Of a DNA stretch of 64,000 nt, positions 31,907 through 42,547 are shown piece by piece (within the stretch, counting starts at the first letter, position 1; every line of letters starts with the position of its first letter). Made by a program: the position numbers and the translations under genes. The notes below the pieces were generated by a model. The model had not been told where the DNA came from. It did not search any database and saw only the letters and a list, made by a program, of their open reading frames with translations. The DNA comes from Cladopsammia gracilis (Eukaryota > Cnidaria > Anthozoa > Scleractinia > Dendrophylliidae): assembly GCA_022457155.1 (NCBI GenBank), contig JAJGOT010000321.1, forward strand, positions 636,001 to 700,000, in the 5' to 3' direction.

Positions 31907-33553
31907 CAGTACCGCTCAAAAGTAAGTTGACACTCGATACTCGAGACTCGAGACTCGATACTCGAGCCTCGACTCTCGAAGCGTTAGAGGATCGAGTCTC
32001 GAGGATCGAGTCTCGAGTCTCGAGAAACAAGGCGTTCTCGAGTATGCAAAAACTCGAAAGGTCTTCGAGGAAACGATTTACGTATTTCTCGAGGAAAGAA
32101 TAGCCGCTCGCACCTAAAGTGCAAGTGTTTCACGTCGATTGTCAGTTATCGAGTAAAAACATTCAACCACATGATATCGTCGATACACTGTATGTTAGCG
32201 TACTGAACGTGATTTTTCCGATGATTTTTTCTTCGAGTGTGGAAACTTTTAATGCGGATAAGCCTTAACGCTACAATGTAAGAAGCTGTTTTCAAAATCA
32301 CTGAAAATAAAAGCTCCGTATTTTGAGTCGACACGAGTAGCGCCATCGAGTCTCGCGGCAATCGAAGCGCGACGTGTTTGTTTACTTTTCACATTAGACA
32401 AGTTGTGTTTATAACTAAATGTAGACCTGCAATCGGCTAATCCATAATTATAAACAGTCTACGAAGAGTCGCTTTCACTGATACGTTCATTATCGAACGG
32501 CAAAATATAAATTCTTTCGAACGGCTAGCGGTGTATGGCTGAACGACAGACAGACTGGCGGTAATTCGTGTCCGCGAGAAGACAAAGTAATAATAATAGT
32601 CACGCTCGTTTTACCATTTTTTTGAATCAAGCAAGGTTTTGACTTCAAGGCCAGGGAATGATAAAAAGTGATTTCTTTTATAAGACTGCAAAACATTTTT
32701 AAATGCTTTTTCTCGCTGCTCGCTCGCGGAATGTAAACATTAAGCGGCCCGGAGTCCCAAGTGCAGTTGTCACGCAAAATTCATGCGTAAAATTCTTTTT
32801 GCACTTCATGTTTTCTAATTGTTGAAATAAATCTTGAATGGAACTAAAAATTACAATCGAAATTAAAGACGATAGGGAAAGTTTGGCAGCAGAAAAAAAA
32901 ATTAAACCCTTTGAAGTTTGTTGAAGAAAAAGTGCTTGGTGGTCCCTTGGGAAAAGTGGTAAAAGTGCATCGAATTTGCATATGTCAAAACGGTAATTTG
33001 AAACCTAAAAACACGCTGGCACAAGCGAAAGTCACAAGTATTTATATAAACAGACTATACACTTCTACAAATTCTCTGTTTTCTTTGTAGTTTCGCTCGC
33101 CAAATTAAGATTAAGCTTTTCCAATTAACATAAGCCGCGTTTGGTTTCGCGAGCATTCCATCGATCCATCCGCGTGATCTCCATGGGAGAAAAACATTCG
33201 TCGCTTGATTCTGGCTCTGTCTGGCTTGAATCTCGCTCGTATCTGGCCAAACAGATGCTCGATAACATTTCTGGAAGAGAAAAACTAGCTGTTTTATTAT
33301 GGAAGATTATCCAGCGCAATTATTTCCTGAGTCGGCAAAATGTTTCCAAAGCTCGATCGAGTGTACTGCGGCCCGGTGTGCAATTATTTCTCGAGAGATC
33401 GGTCAAGCGACAAGCTCATTAAATTTCTCGACTCGAGACTCGATACTCGAGACTCGAGACTCGATACTCGAAACTTTCGAGAATCGAGTATCGAGTCTCG
33501 AGTCTCAAGTATCGAGTCTCGAGGGACTGTCAACTTACTTTTGAGCGTTACTG
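31907..33553. mobile_element. 1.65-kb Tc1/mariner-like non-autonomous element with CTCGAG-rich ends
   Basis: Ends CAGTACCGCTCAAAAGTAAG plus TTGAC and the inverted GTCAACTTACTTTTGAGCG TTACTG are flanked by TA (31905-31906 and 33554-33555). Just inside each end is a block of ACTCGAG/ACTCGATA repeats (31928-32040 and 33425-33525), giving long, imperfectly palindromic termini. The interior has only short open frames with no recognised transposase. Confidence 0.85.
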
Positions 33554-33682
33554 TAGCTGTTGTGTTTATTGTCACTAGGGGTGGAAAGAGGTCTATATTG
33601 TCCACTGGATTCATTCTTACATCATAACCTTACACAAGTTGTTTACAAATTGAACAATGCATACCATTTTGACACTGACCAA

Positions 33683-33846
33683 TATACAGCTATTTCAATT
33701 AACGTTGTCGGATGAAAGCTCAAAGCCAAGACCGCAAGGTAGTATGGGTAGTTGTAAATAGCCATTGCATAAGAATCCCATACTACCTTGCGGTCTTGGC
33801 TTTTCGCCTTTTTCATCTGACAACGTTAATTGAAATAGCTGTATAC
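33683..33846. repeat. Foldback MITE, about 65-bp arms
   Basis: TATACAGCTATTTCAATTAA through CCGCAAGGTAGTATGGG is mirrored to 33846. TA lies at both ends. Confidence 0.85.
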
Positions 33847-34643
33847 ATTTTTAATTATCATATTAGGATAAAAAACAGATGTAAAATTTTTCATTGCAAA
33901 CTGCCATACATTTTTTAAAATGGGATAAACATGGCATGAAATGTAAAGTTTGTATGAAGAAAAAAAATCATCCAATATTAGTAATTTCTCAAGGAAAAAC
34001 AACTAAAATTTGACAATTAAATGAATTGAAAACTTCAGATACCAGATAATAGATTTTTCTATTCAAATTTGAAAGGTGTATCCGGTCTGAAAAGCATTCC
34101 ATACATCAGTCTGTAAAACATGACCACTCAATAGTCCATGAGAGTCAGGTCCTGTTAAGGCTCGGATACACAGTGCAACTTTTCTTGCAATGTTGTGTGC
34201 AATAGGATTTTTTGGGGGGTGTCACAATGCAATAAAATTATGTTGCGTGTAATGTCGCAAAAGTAGAACTCGATTCTACTTCTGCAACTATACCCACCTT
34301 TGATTTTCAATTCTCCAATTCGTTTACATGTTTCGCCAAGTTTAAACAAAGAAAATCTTCAGTTTGACTGTGGTTTAGATACACTGCCTTCTTTATCACT
34401 GATTTTTGTCATTTTCTCCACTCTCTAAATTTCATCGATATTTTCCACATCTCAAATTAAGTCCAAATAAAAACCCCAGTTGGTATAATATTTTTCAGCT
34501 CTCTTCTCTGCGTTGGACATCTTTATAAAACATATTCTCTCTTGTTTGTTATATTACTTCCAAAATCATTTACATTGTATTATAACAAAATTTTACATTA
34601 GTCTGTTTAGTTATTTGTTTGCATTTGTGCTTGTGACAGGCAG
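33847..34643. other. Intron sequence of gene 2
   Basis: Nothing recognised apart from a weak inverted pair around GCAATGTTGTGTGCAATAGG (34187) and a pyrimidine-rich lead to the next acceptor. Confidence 0.4.
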
Positions 34644-34703
34644 CCAGTGACAAAGCCTGTGGCAGTGATATTGGATAGTGATGATGATGATGATTTACTT
34701 TTG
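34644..34703 (+). CDS. Gene 2, exon: SUMO-interaction-like motif
   Basis: Acceptor GGCAG (or GACAG four bases earlier) and donor TTG|GTAAGA bound 20 codons, PVTKPVAVILDSDDDDDLLL. VAVILDSDDDDD is a classical type SIM: a short run of Val/Ile/Leu followed by acidic residues. This would recruit SUMO or SUMOylated partners, in line with a nuclear TFIIS-type domain upstream. The motif call is by pattern; short acidic-hydrophobic runs can occur by chance. Confidence 0.65.
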
Positions 34704-35200
34704 GTAAGAATAACTGATATGAATTTTACATTTTAAGTTTTTACCCAATCTCTCATTTAAAATGGCAAACCATCGATTGAAGGCACAGTGATGAAGTTGG
34801 ACTTCCGAGATCTAAAGGTCGGTGCATTGTTCGAGCCCTGGTTTTTGCCATTAGGTTTTCTTTTTTTGGACAAGAAACTTTGCTTCACATTACCTCTCTC
34901 CACTCAGGTCTAGACAATAAATGGGTGCCAGCATGATATGACTGGGGTAAAGTTGTGATGGACTTGCAATCTACATGAATCTACATGTAGAGGGGAATAG
35001 CATAACTTCTTGTTGCTTTATGCTACAGAACCAGTTTAAGTTGTGTGGGCTGCCATTGCTCATGTTGTGCGACTTTGTCTACCCCTACCTTAAACTGGGT
35101 ATTCATTATCTTTCTATCTTGCTTAACATGATTCACGAAGAGGTTTCAATGACTTCCTTCTCATTTCCGTTATGTCATACCTTCAACTTTCTCATAGCAG

Positions 35201-35243
35201 TCACAAGGCCAGCCTAGTGCAGACCAGCCTGGAAGTGACGACG

Positions 35244-35320
<77 letters not shown>

Positions 35321-35344
35321 GTTGATGATGTTGATGCTCCCTTG
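35201..35344 (+). CDS. Gene 2, exon: aspartate-rich tract encoded by a GAT repeat
   Basis: Bounded by CTCATAGCAG and CTTG|GTAAGT, 48 codons, phase 0. SQGQPSADQPGS precedes about 30 aspartates, with Gly and Val interruptions, encoded by a near-perfect GAT/GAC microsatellite (35238-35330). Such a coding trinucleotide tract is prone to length change and is probably disordered and acidic. Flanking splice signals are good and the frame is continuous with both neighbours. Confidence 0.72.
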
Positions 35345-35661
35345 GTAAGTTATGTTATTTTGTTATTTGTGAACAGGTGATACAGTCCAAGTAGTATGTC
35401 TGGAAACAGCTATCTAAGGAATTACTGCAAACTGAGAACACAGTGGTACCTCGTACAATCACCAGTTTCAAGAAAACTGTAACAAACTATACATGCATAT
35501 CAAAAGAAAGCCCAGTGTTCTCCTTATCATGCGGTAACAGGTAAAATTTACCGCTTGAAGCAACATTTTTTACCGCCTGCAATCACTTGGAGGTTTTTGA
35601 AATTTTAGAACGTTAAATTTTTAGAATGTTAAATAGCGGATAGTGTGAGAGATCAATAGCC

Positions 35662-35826
35662 CATTTCCGAGGTGCTCTTAGCCTCGTTTGCAAACCGAGG
35701 CCAATTGCAAAACCATTCATATGAAAATGAGTTTTCTTTCACATGCAAATATAACTTGTATCCACATGAATGGATTTGCACTTGGCCTCGGTTTGAAAAG
35801 GAGGCTAAGAGCAACTCGGAAATGGC
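35662..35826. repeat. MITE with inverted arms (family also at 60445)
   Basis: CCATTTCCGAGGTGCTCTTA at the left and TAAGAGCAACTCGGAAATGG at the right. The inner arms CCTCGGTTT.. and CATTCATATG also pair. A related element at 60445-60612 has the same outer motif, TTCCGAGTTGCT. Confidence 0.8.
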
Positions 35827-36043
35827 TAATTGAATCAGAAAGGTCCGTTTCGCAAGTGAACCATGAAATATTTACTGAGAAAACACTTTGCGAGACTAGA
35901 GACGAAACATTTAGAATCAGCATTAAATACAAAACTTAAAAGCTTACAAGCACAGTTTTCCATTTTCAGAACCAGCTACTTCCTCATACCCCGAAGTTCT
36001 CTATTGTATGACATTTATTAATCATTTCCTTTTATAAAATTAA

Positions 36044-36452
36044 GGGGCTATTCACATGATGCCGGAATGAGTTTTGTTCCAGAATGAAGTTCGTACTGCA
36101 TTCACAGGACAAAATCGACCGGCTCAGCCTAAGGCGTTCTCGCTCGCGTGGTTTTCGCCATCTTGAAAACGATACGCATGCGCCATTCGCCCCAGACTAC
36201 ACGGTTTGCGGTTTTCACCTCGGAACGAAGTTCGTTTTCAGTTTACATGATACCAGAATGAAATGTCATACCAGAACGAGAATTTCATTCGGATTGAAAA
36301 CCGGAATGAACTTATTGCGGGATGACTTGTACAGGAACAAAAATTTCGTCTTGGTATCATGTAAACTGATAAAACAGATACAGAGAAATATATGGAGATG
36401 GATTGAACTCGTTCCCGAATGAAAGTTATTCCGGTATCATGTGAATAGCCCC
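36044..36452. mobile_element. Harbinger-type MITE, TAA target site
   Basis: Ends GGGGCTATTCACATGATGCC and the complement of GGTATCATGTGAATAGCCCC are flanked by TAA on both sides. Interior CGGAATGA(A/G) motifs repeat in both orientations. TAA duplication and GGG-type ends are typical of PIF/Harbinger MITEs. Confidence 0.82.
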
Positions 36453-36453
36453 T

Positions 36454-36892
36454 AACATATAAGTATCCTCACTTTGGGATTCAGTCCGTGCAGCTCAATA
36501 CAGAGCAGTAACATGCCACGCTTAAGTGCTTGATCTCCTTGTGTTCGACACAACACTCGTTTCTTCCAAACGATTTATGGCGCCACAGCCTTGTAATATG
36601 GCCGTTTGGATCCCGCACAAAATGCAGACACCTTCCAGCGCCAATTCGGACTTTTTGGCCCGAAAAATATCGGATAAAAAGGATGTACTCGCCTACACTT
36701 GCATATTCGGATTGGAGGAGTCCCAATTTATTATTCTGAGAAGAAACATATTTCACTTCAAAGGCACATTAAAATGCTTTGACGTACAGGTAGTTTGGCA
36801 AATCCAGGGAATTGCATGCTCCTGTTAACGGTATCCAGCTCGACAAAATGTATTTTTACGAAATGTAACTTATATTCCGAATTTAATTGTAG
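36454..36892. other. Intron before the gene 2 kinase exon
   Basis: No exon recognised; a 100-codon frame at 36526-36828 lacks splice support and a known domain. Confidence 0.4.
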
Positions 36893-38389
36893 AGTCTCCG
36901 GCTGGAGGAAAGAGCACAAACTAAAGTGTACGAGGAATTGCGGAGTCGAGTAATAATTGCTTCTACCAAACGAGAAGAAAGATTGCTTAATGAACTTGCC
37001 CAGACAAGAAAAACACTCGATGATAAAGTAAGAACTGCTGATGAATTACAGAGAACAATAGAAGAACAGCAGGAGGCGAGAAAGACAGTGGAAGGGGAGT
37101 TAAGGCAAGAAAGAATTGCTTTGGCAAATGAACGGCAGTTAAGGCAACAAGAGCAACGACGTATTTTGGAAGAAGTAAATCGACAAAAAACAGCTTTTGT
37201 TCAGTATGCAAGAGGACAGATTAAAGCAAACGAAGACAGACACTTATCCATAGAGAGAGAACTGCAATCAGCCGTGTCTACAGAGAATCAGCAGAAAACA
37301 GCTTTGGAAGAAAGGTTGAGAAGCTTGGAAGGACAAATGGAAGAAGAAAGAAACCGTCACTTATCCACCGAGAGAGAACTGCGATCAGCTGTGTCTGCAG
37401 CCGATCATCGATTGCAAGAAGGGAATCAGCAGAAAACAGCTTTGGAACAAAGTTTGAGAAGCTTGGAACAACGAATGGAAGAACAAAGAAACAGTCACTT
37501 GTTCGTCGAGCGAGAACTGCGATCAGCTGTGTCTGCAGCCGATCATCGATTGCAAGACGAGAATCAGCAGAAAACAGCTTTAGAGCAAAGTTTGAGAAGC
37601 TTGGAACAACGAATGGAAGAACAAAGAAACAGTCACTTGTCCATCGAGAGAGAACTGCGATCAGCCGTTTCTGCAGAGAATCAGCAGAAAACAGCTTTGG
37701 AAGAAAGGGTAAGAAGCTTGGAAGGACGAATAGAAGAAGAAAGAAACAGTCACTTGTCCACCGAGAGAGAATTGCAATCAGCCGAATCTGCAACAGAACA
37801 TGCATTGGAAGGGTATCAGCGTCATCAATCACGTGACTGGATCATCCACCGTGAAGAGGTTGTTTTGAGTGAAACGGTTTTAGGCAGAGGGGCTTGGGGC
37901 ATTGTGCGCGAGGGCAAGTTTCGTGGTTGCCAAGTTGCAATCAAAGAAATCCACGAACTGATTCTATCTGATTACAATCGTAGACTTTTTGAGCGAGAAA
38001 TGAGCATCGCATCTCGCTGTCGCCACCCTTCTCTCTTACAGTTTATTGGTGCTACGAACGACGAAGGAAGCCCTTTGTTCGTTACTGAATTACTTGATAC
38101 AAGTCTACGAGACGTTTTACACCAGCGCACGTTAAATCACGGCGAAATAGTTACACTTGCCCTGGATGTCGCCAGAGGTTTAAACTACCTTCATCTGAAT
38201 AGACCAGTTCCCATCATGCATCGGGATATCAGTAGTGCGAATGTGTTGCTATGGAGGAGAGATGACTCTTGGAGAGCCAAGCTGTCTGACTACGGAGCAG
38301 CGAATTTCTTGCGTCAGAGCATGACAATTAGCCCAGGGGCATTAATATATTCTGCTCCTGAGGCCTTCACTCCTCAGCAGTCAACAAAG
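36893..38389 (+). CDS. Gene 2, main exon: repetitive coiled coil and TKL kinase N-lobe/catalytic part
   Basis: Acceptor TTTAATTGTAG and donor ACAAAG|GTAAAA, 499 codons, phase 0. Residues 1-310 are coiled coil, starting SLRLEERAQTKVYEELRSR. They contain four near-identical repeats of about 40-47 residues (NQQKTALE..LRSLE.RMEEQRNSHL..ERELRSAVSA) plus a diverged one. The kinase domain has the glycine loop GRGAWGIV (about residue 329), VAIKE with the ATP lysine, and RRLFERE. MHRDISSANVLLW is near 441, LSDYGAANF near 466 and SAPE near 487. It is about 85-90 % identical to the gene 1 kinase, with all catalytic residues kept. Frame continuity joins it to the TFIIS/SIM exons upstream, giving a predicted protein of about 760 residues. 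Substrates are unknown. The alternative is an internal promoter making only the coiled-coil kinase. Confidence 0.92.
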
Positions 38390-39036
38390 GTAAAAAGTTA
38401 CTTCAGTCTTTACTTTAATATCAGGCAATGTGGGATAAACTTCATATTGGCACCGTGAGAATTTTATAGGACTTTGTAACGATGGCTTTTGAATGTAGTC
38501 TAGTTTGTTTAGTAACTACTTGTTAAATATGAATTCAGTCACCAGCCAATCACGGCGTGAAGAATGACTTAATATGTAATGGTTTTGCATTTATATACAT
38601 TGTAGTACATTGTAGCACATTTTTTTCATACGGAGAAGTTTAAGTGCGCTTTATAGAGAACAGAGGAGTAAATTGGGAGTCAGCATGTTTAGATGCATAA
38701 GAAAATTGATGATATGCAAAAAAAAAAAAAACGTTCTATTCACTGAAGAAGGGAGAGGCCCGAAACATTCAATATTTTTAACAAGCTTTTTGGCACGTAA
38801 CCGTTGTTATTTCAGCTTTTGTTGCGTATGAACGTTGATTCAATGGCTCAGCTCAAACATGTGAAACGTAGCTCGCTGGCTAATCATTAGAAAGCAACGT
38901 CTGGGAAAGATCACGGATTGATGCATAGCAGCTTGTCATTGGTTGAATAGCATTTTTACGTTCCTTACTGTAGGTTTTGTTTCGCCCAAATATCATTATC
39001 TGTCTTCATCGCTTTGCTTGTGTTTCATTTTACCAG
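38390..39036. other. Kinase intron shared with gene 1, hammerhead-like core
   Basis: Aligns in patches with 16031-16670. At 38743 on the + strand, CTGAAGA is followed by a GGG/CCC stem and GAAA, a hammerhead-like core with no clear stem I. A poly(A) run lies at 38718-38730. Confidence 0.5.
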
Positions 39037-39234
39037 GTGGACGTGTACAGTTTTGGTGTAATGCTGTGTGAAATGTGCATCAGAGAGCAGCCGGACCGTC
39101 AAAAGCTCCGCGATCAAATGAGCCGGGTTAATCAGGGTGCTCTAAAAGGGCTCATCCGGCGGTGTACTAGAAGATACCCCGAGGCACGCCCAACCATGAG
39201 TGAAGTTATCCGTGAGCTGGAACAACTTGTGTAA
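39037..39234 (+). CDS. Gene 2, last exon: kinase C-lobe
   Basis: After TTTACCAG, 65 codons to TAA at 39232-39234. VDVYSFGVMLCEM provides helix F, and RRYPEARPTMSEV the C-lobe arginine region, ending LEQLV exactly as in gene 1. The identical intron position and phase in both paralogues confirm that the exon structure predates their divergence. Confidence 0.93.
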   Translation: MDVYSFGVMLCEMCIREQPDRQKLRDQMSRVNQGALKGLIRRCTRRYPEARPTMSEVIRELEQLV

Positions 39235-39357
39235 AGATTTCTCAAGCAGGAACTGCTTGGTATATATGGACTATCCAAAACAGTACATAAAGAGATAAAG
39301 ATCTCCCCCGGAATGAACTCAGTAGAAAACTTAAAAAACTGCTGAGATTCCATTAGA

Positions 39358-39378
39358 CCCCCCCCCCCCCCCCCCCCC
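39358..39378 (+). repeat. Poly-C run
   Basis: About 21 C in a row just 3' of gene 2. Similar runs occur at 43880-43899 and, as G, at 58407-58430; run lengths are unreliable in assemblies. Confidence 0.9.
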
Positions 39379-39480
39379 ACCCACGAGATAATTAGAAACG
39401 GGCATAGAAAAGAGGTCAGCATTAAATCTCGAGGACGTAGTGCTTTCGCGTGCACTAGTGAACTAATGTTTTTTACATGA

Positions 39481-39773
39481 CTAATATGACATTTTGACGC
39501 CGCTAGTGTTAAAAGATGATTGCTGTAATTGAATAACTGGCGTGACTCTGAGAAAAATAGAAACAGTCAAACAATTGATGATCAACTCACGTGCTTGTAT
39601 CGTGAGTTATATAACATCCGCTCAACTACACGTGTGCAACGTAAGCGGATGTTATATAACTCATGTTACACGTGAGTTGATCATAAATTCTTTGACTGTG
39701 TCTACTCAGAGTCATGCCACTTATTCAATTACAGCAATCATCTTTTAACACTAGCGACGTAAAATGTCATATT
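39481..39773. repeat. Long foldback MITE, about 70-bp outer arms
   Basis: TGACATTTTGACGCCGCTAG on the left pairs with CTAGCGACGTAAAATGTCA on the right. Further in, GATTGCTGTAATTGAATAA, CATCCGCT and GTGAGTTGATCAT also pair, so nearly the whole 293 bp folds back. Confidence 0.88.
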
Positions 39774-41126
39774 TTATAATAGACTATTTTAATCAATGCC
39801 CATAGAAACGATGAGGCTTGCACATATATTTTACCCTTTCTAAATAGGACGTCCGTACAGCAAAACGCGCAGCATTGATGAGGGTCCGAACGTTGTTTGG
39901 TATTCACTGGCAAATACGCAAGTGCGTGTTTATGTTAAAATAAGCGTACAGTCAACCCTTCATTAAGCGGTCAGTTATCAAAGTCCCAAATCTGTCCCTG
40001 ATTACAATATCTCGTTTCAAGGCTTCTGTATTAACGAGATAAAAATGGGGGATATACTATTCAGTATTGTACGGGTTATCTTCATCACGTGGAACCATGG
40101 TCATGAGCCCAAGTGTTAGCTGGGCCAACAAACGCTGCTAACACTCGGTCTCATGATTTCTCATTTGTATTAGATTAAGGTGTAACGCCCACTACCGTTG
40201 TGTCCTTCGTCCGCACGTTATTGGCTTACAGCATTTCGACGCAGATTTGTTGTTATTCTAAGAAGAATACTTTGTTTAGAAAAAAAAAACGTTTATAACG
40301 AACAGTGGACATAGCAATGAAAATATTTCAGTGAAATCCGAGAGGTTCCCAAGCGAGCTGGTGAAATCTTCCACGCCAGTCAACTAAAGACTTAGTTTAG
40401 ACAGTTAACTAATCGGACTCAGTAGTGATTTGAGAGACTTTCTAGATATTATAAAACAATAAAAATACAAGCAAGAAACGTCACACATGTTTATCAATTC
40501 TAGGTTTAAAAATAAGGAAAACTTGTTCTTGGTGTTGGATATGTTGTGGTGCAATTTTGTCCTTGGTGCAAATTTTATTTTCCTTTGTTTTTGGGTATGG
40601 AAATGTATGATAATGAGTTTTAAACAAAAGAAAATTAAATTTGCACCAAGGAAAAAATTGCACCACAACAGATATAATATGCAATAATACTTATATAATC
40701 ATGGGACATTTAAAAAGATTGTTGGCTCTCCCTTTACTCGTACTCTTGCTTAGAATGTTTATTCGACAGTGAGTGAATTATACTTTTTCCTGACCAGTTG
40801 ATATTTCGTAGAAATTCTAGCTTAAACCTCTATTTCACTGAGCAACCTTGCGATCATTGAAATGCCGATAGGTGTCGAGTCATAATAATGTAATAAAACT
40901 CCTGGAAATAGTATTTTTAGTTAGAGTAAACTATTCTTGTTTAACTATCTTATTTTTCAGTAAAACCATATTGCTTTAGGCAACCTTTTTTGGACCTTAC
41001 GTTGAAGCTATCTAATTACTTTTGGATTATTATGCCACCTTCACAGAAATAAGGTAAAATGTCACTCAGTGTAATTATACAGGTTTACAAGTTGACGCGT
41101 ACTACTTTAATGATATGGGAGAGGCT
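39774..41126. other. 3' flank of gene 2 with one hairpin
   Basis: 40050-40360 matches gene 1 flank. 40529-40680 is a foldback (TTGTGGTGCAATTTTGTCCT and its complement). No gene seen. Confidence 0.5.
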
Positions 41127-41604
41127 GGACTAAACTTCGCCAATCAGGTATTATGAGGAAGCTTGTCACCTTCACAAATATGTAACTCTTACGATAAATA
41201 TTTACCTTATAATTTTTATTTCTCTTGTAGTTTTGTTTTGGCTGAGTAGTTCCGAAATGTTAGTGAAAATTGAAAGAGAAGTCAGCTTCGACACTGACAA
41301 ACATATCGAAGGAATATATGTTAATGATTTGTCCTAACCAATCATGGTGAGGCTTACATTAGCCTACATTACCTTTTGATCTGTTTTTGACATTGATTGA
41401 TAGCTAATTCTCAGCCAAGATAAAAGCTACGCGAGAAACTTTCTGTGAGAATTGTGAGTAAACGCTGAGTCGTAAAGAGCTGTAAAAGAAGAATCCAGAG
41501 AGTAATAAAAGGCAGTCAACCAAAGAAGGCCAGCACATTGGTTTTATGTAAAGGAGAGAGCTAATCCCCCAAGAAAGTTCTTTTACAATATATATCAAAC
41601 ATAA

Positions 41605-41725
41605 GGAAGAGTGTTTCATCAGGATATCCAAACACCGAGAAGTGGGTTGAAAAAAACAAGGCACAGCCGAGTGTTTTTTTTAACCCACTTCGAGGTGTTT
41701 GGATGCCTGATGAAACACTCTTCCG
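41605..41725. repeat. Foldback MITE (also at 50928-51046)
   Basis: GAGTGTTTCATCAGGATATC continuing to AACCCAC is mirrored by the segment ending in CCTGATGAAACACTCTTCC. The loop carries a short T-run whose length differs by one between the duplicate copies. Confidence 0.85.
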
Positions 41726-41811
41726 AGTGTTTTATCTAGCTTCTCAAACTGATCATTTAATGCAGAGAAAACGAAGGAATAAAATCGCCAAAATACAAGT
41801 GACACTGATTA

Positions 41812-42538
41812 AGGTTATTACAGAGTACCTTCAGATCGAAAATTTATTGAATTTTTTTTTTGGCGTCAAAATAAAGTTTACAGAATGAACTTTCATCCCC
41901 AAAAAAAATTATCGAAAAATAGTGAAAATTGACGGAGAAATGACGGTATAACTTTTGTGTGCGGAGTTTGTTTATGAGAGCGATATGTTTTTTTTAAGCG
42001 CTGTTTTCTCAAAGTTAACTTTTCGCTTGTTGGGGACACTTTATAGAGCTACAATTCAAAGTGAATTTGTTCGATTTTCCTCAAATTTGGACAGAAGCTA
42101 GGCTAACATATAATCAACAAAAAACGTGTCAGGGATTTTCTAATTTCCGAAAACGTTTTCGTCAAGAGCCATTTCCGTGCGATCATTCCAATTTTTTTCG
42201 TCCCTTTTTCGAAAATATTCTGTAACTTTTCACTGCAATTGAATATGGGAAATCGCCGACACGTTTTTTTAGCGCTTCGTGTCCGGAAACCCGAGAACAA
42301 ATCAAATTAGCAAAATACAATAATCGCTTTGAGTAATGGCGTTTTAAAGCTGATTCGGACGTTCGAATTTAGACGTCGTAAAAAAGTTGACAATTCATTT
42401 TATTACCAAATGGTTTCCATATTTAGATAGCCAGCTCTATAAGCTTTAATTTGATATCTGGGTTTAGGTATATTAAGTGTAATCTTAAGACGCTAGAGCT
42501 GTTATACTGGAGACACCCCCGAAGGTACACTGTAACCT
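41812..42538. mobile_element. TA-flanked DNA transposon (family copy 2, inverted)
   Basis: It matches 22276-22996 in reverse orientation across its length, with TA at 41810-41811 and 42539-42540. The flanks (GTGACACTGATTA on the left, AATAGAGCAT on the right) are contiguous at 19018-19040 in the paralogous gene 1 flank, which is therefore the empty site. Confidence 0.9.
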
Positions 42539-42547
42539 TAATAAATA

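Noticed and set aside
37278..37832. 184-codon minus-strand open frame over the gene 2 coiled coil
   Set aside because: Antisense shadow of the repetitive coiled-coil coding sequence; the same repeats give similar antisense frames at 13824-14921. No domain or splice signals.
41404..41664. 86-codon minus-strand frame present in both duplicate copies
   Set aside because: It overlaps a foldback MITE and has no known domain; its presence twice only reflects the 9.3-kb duplication.
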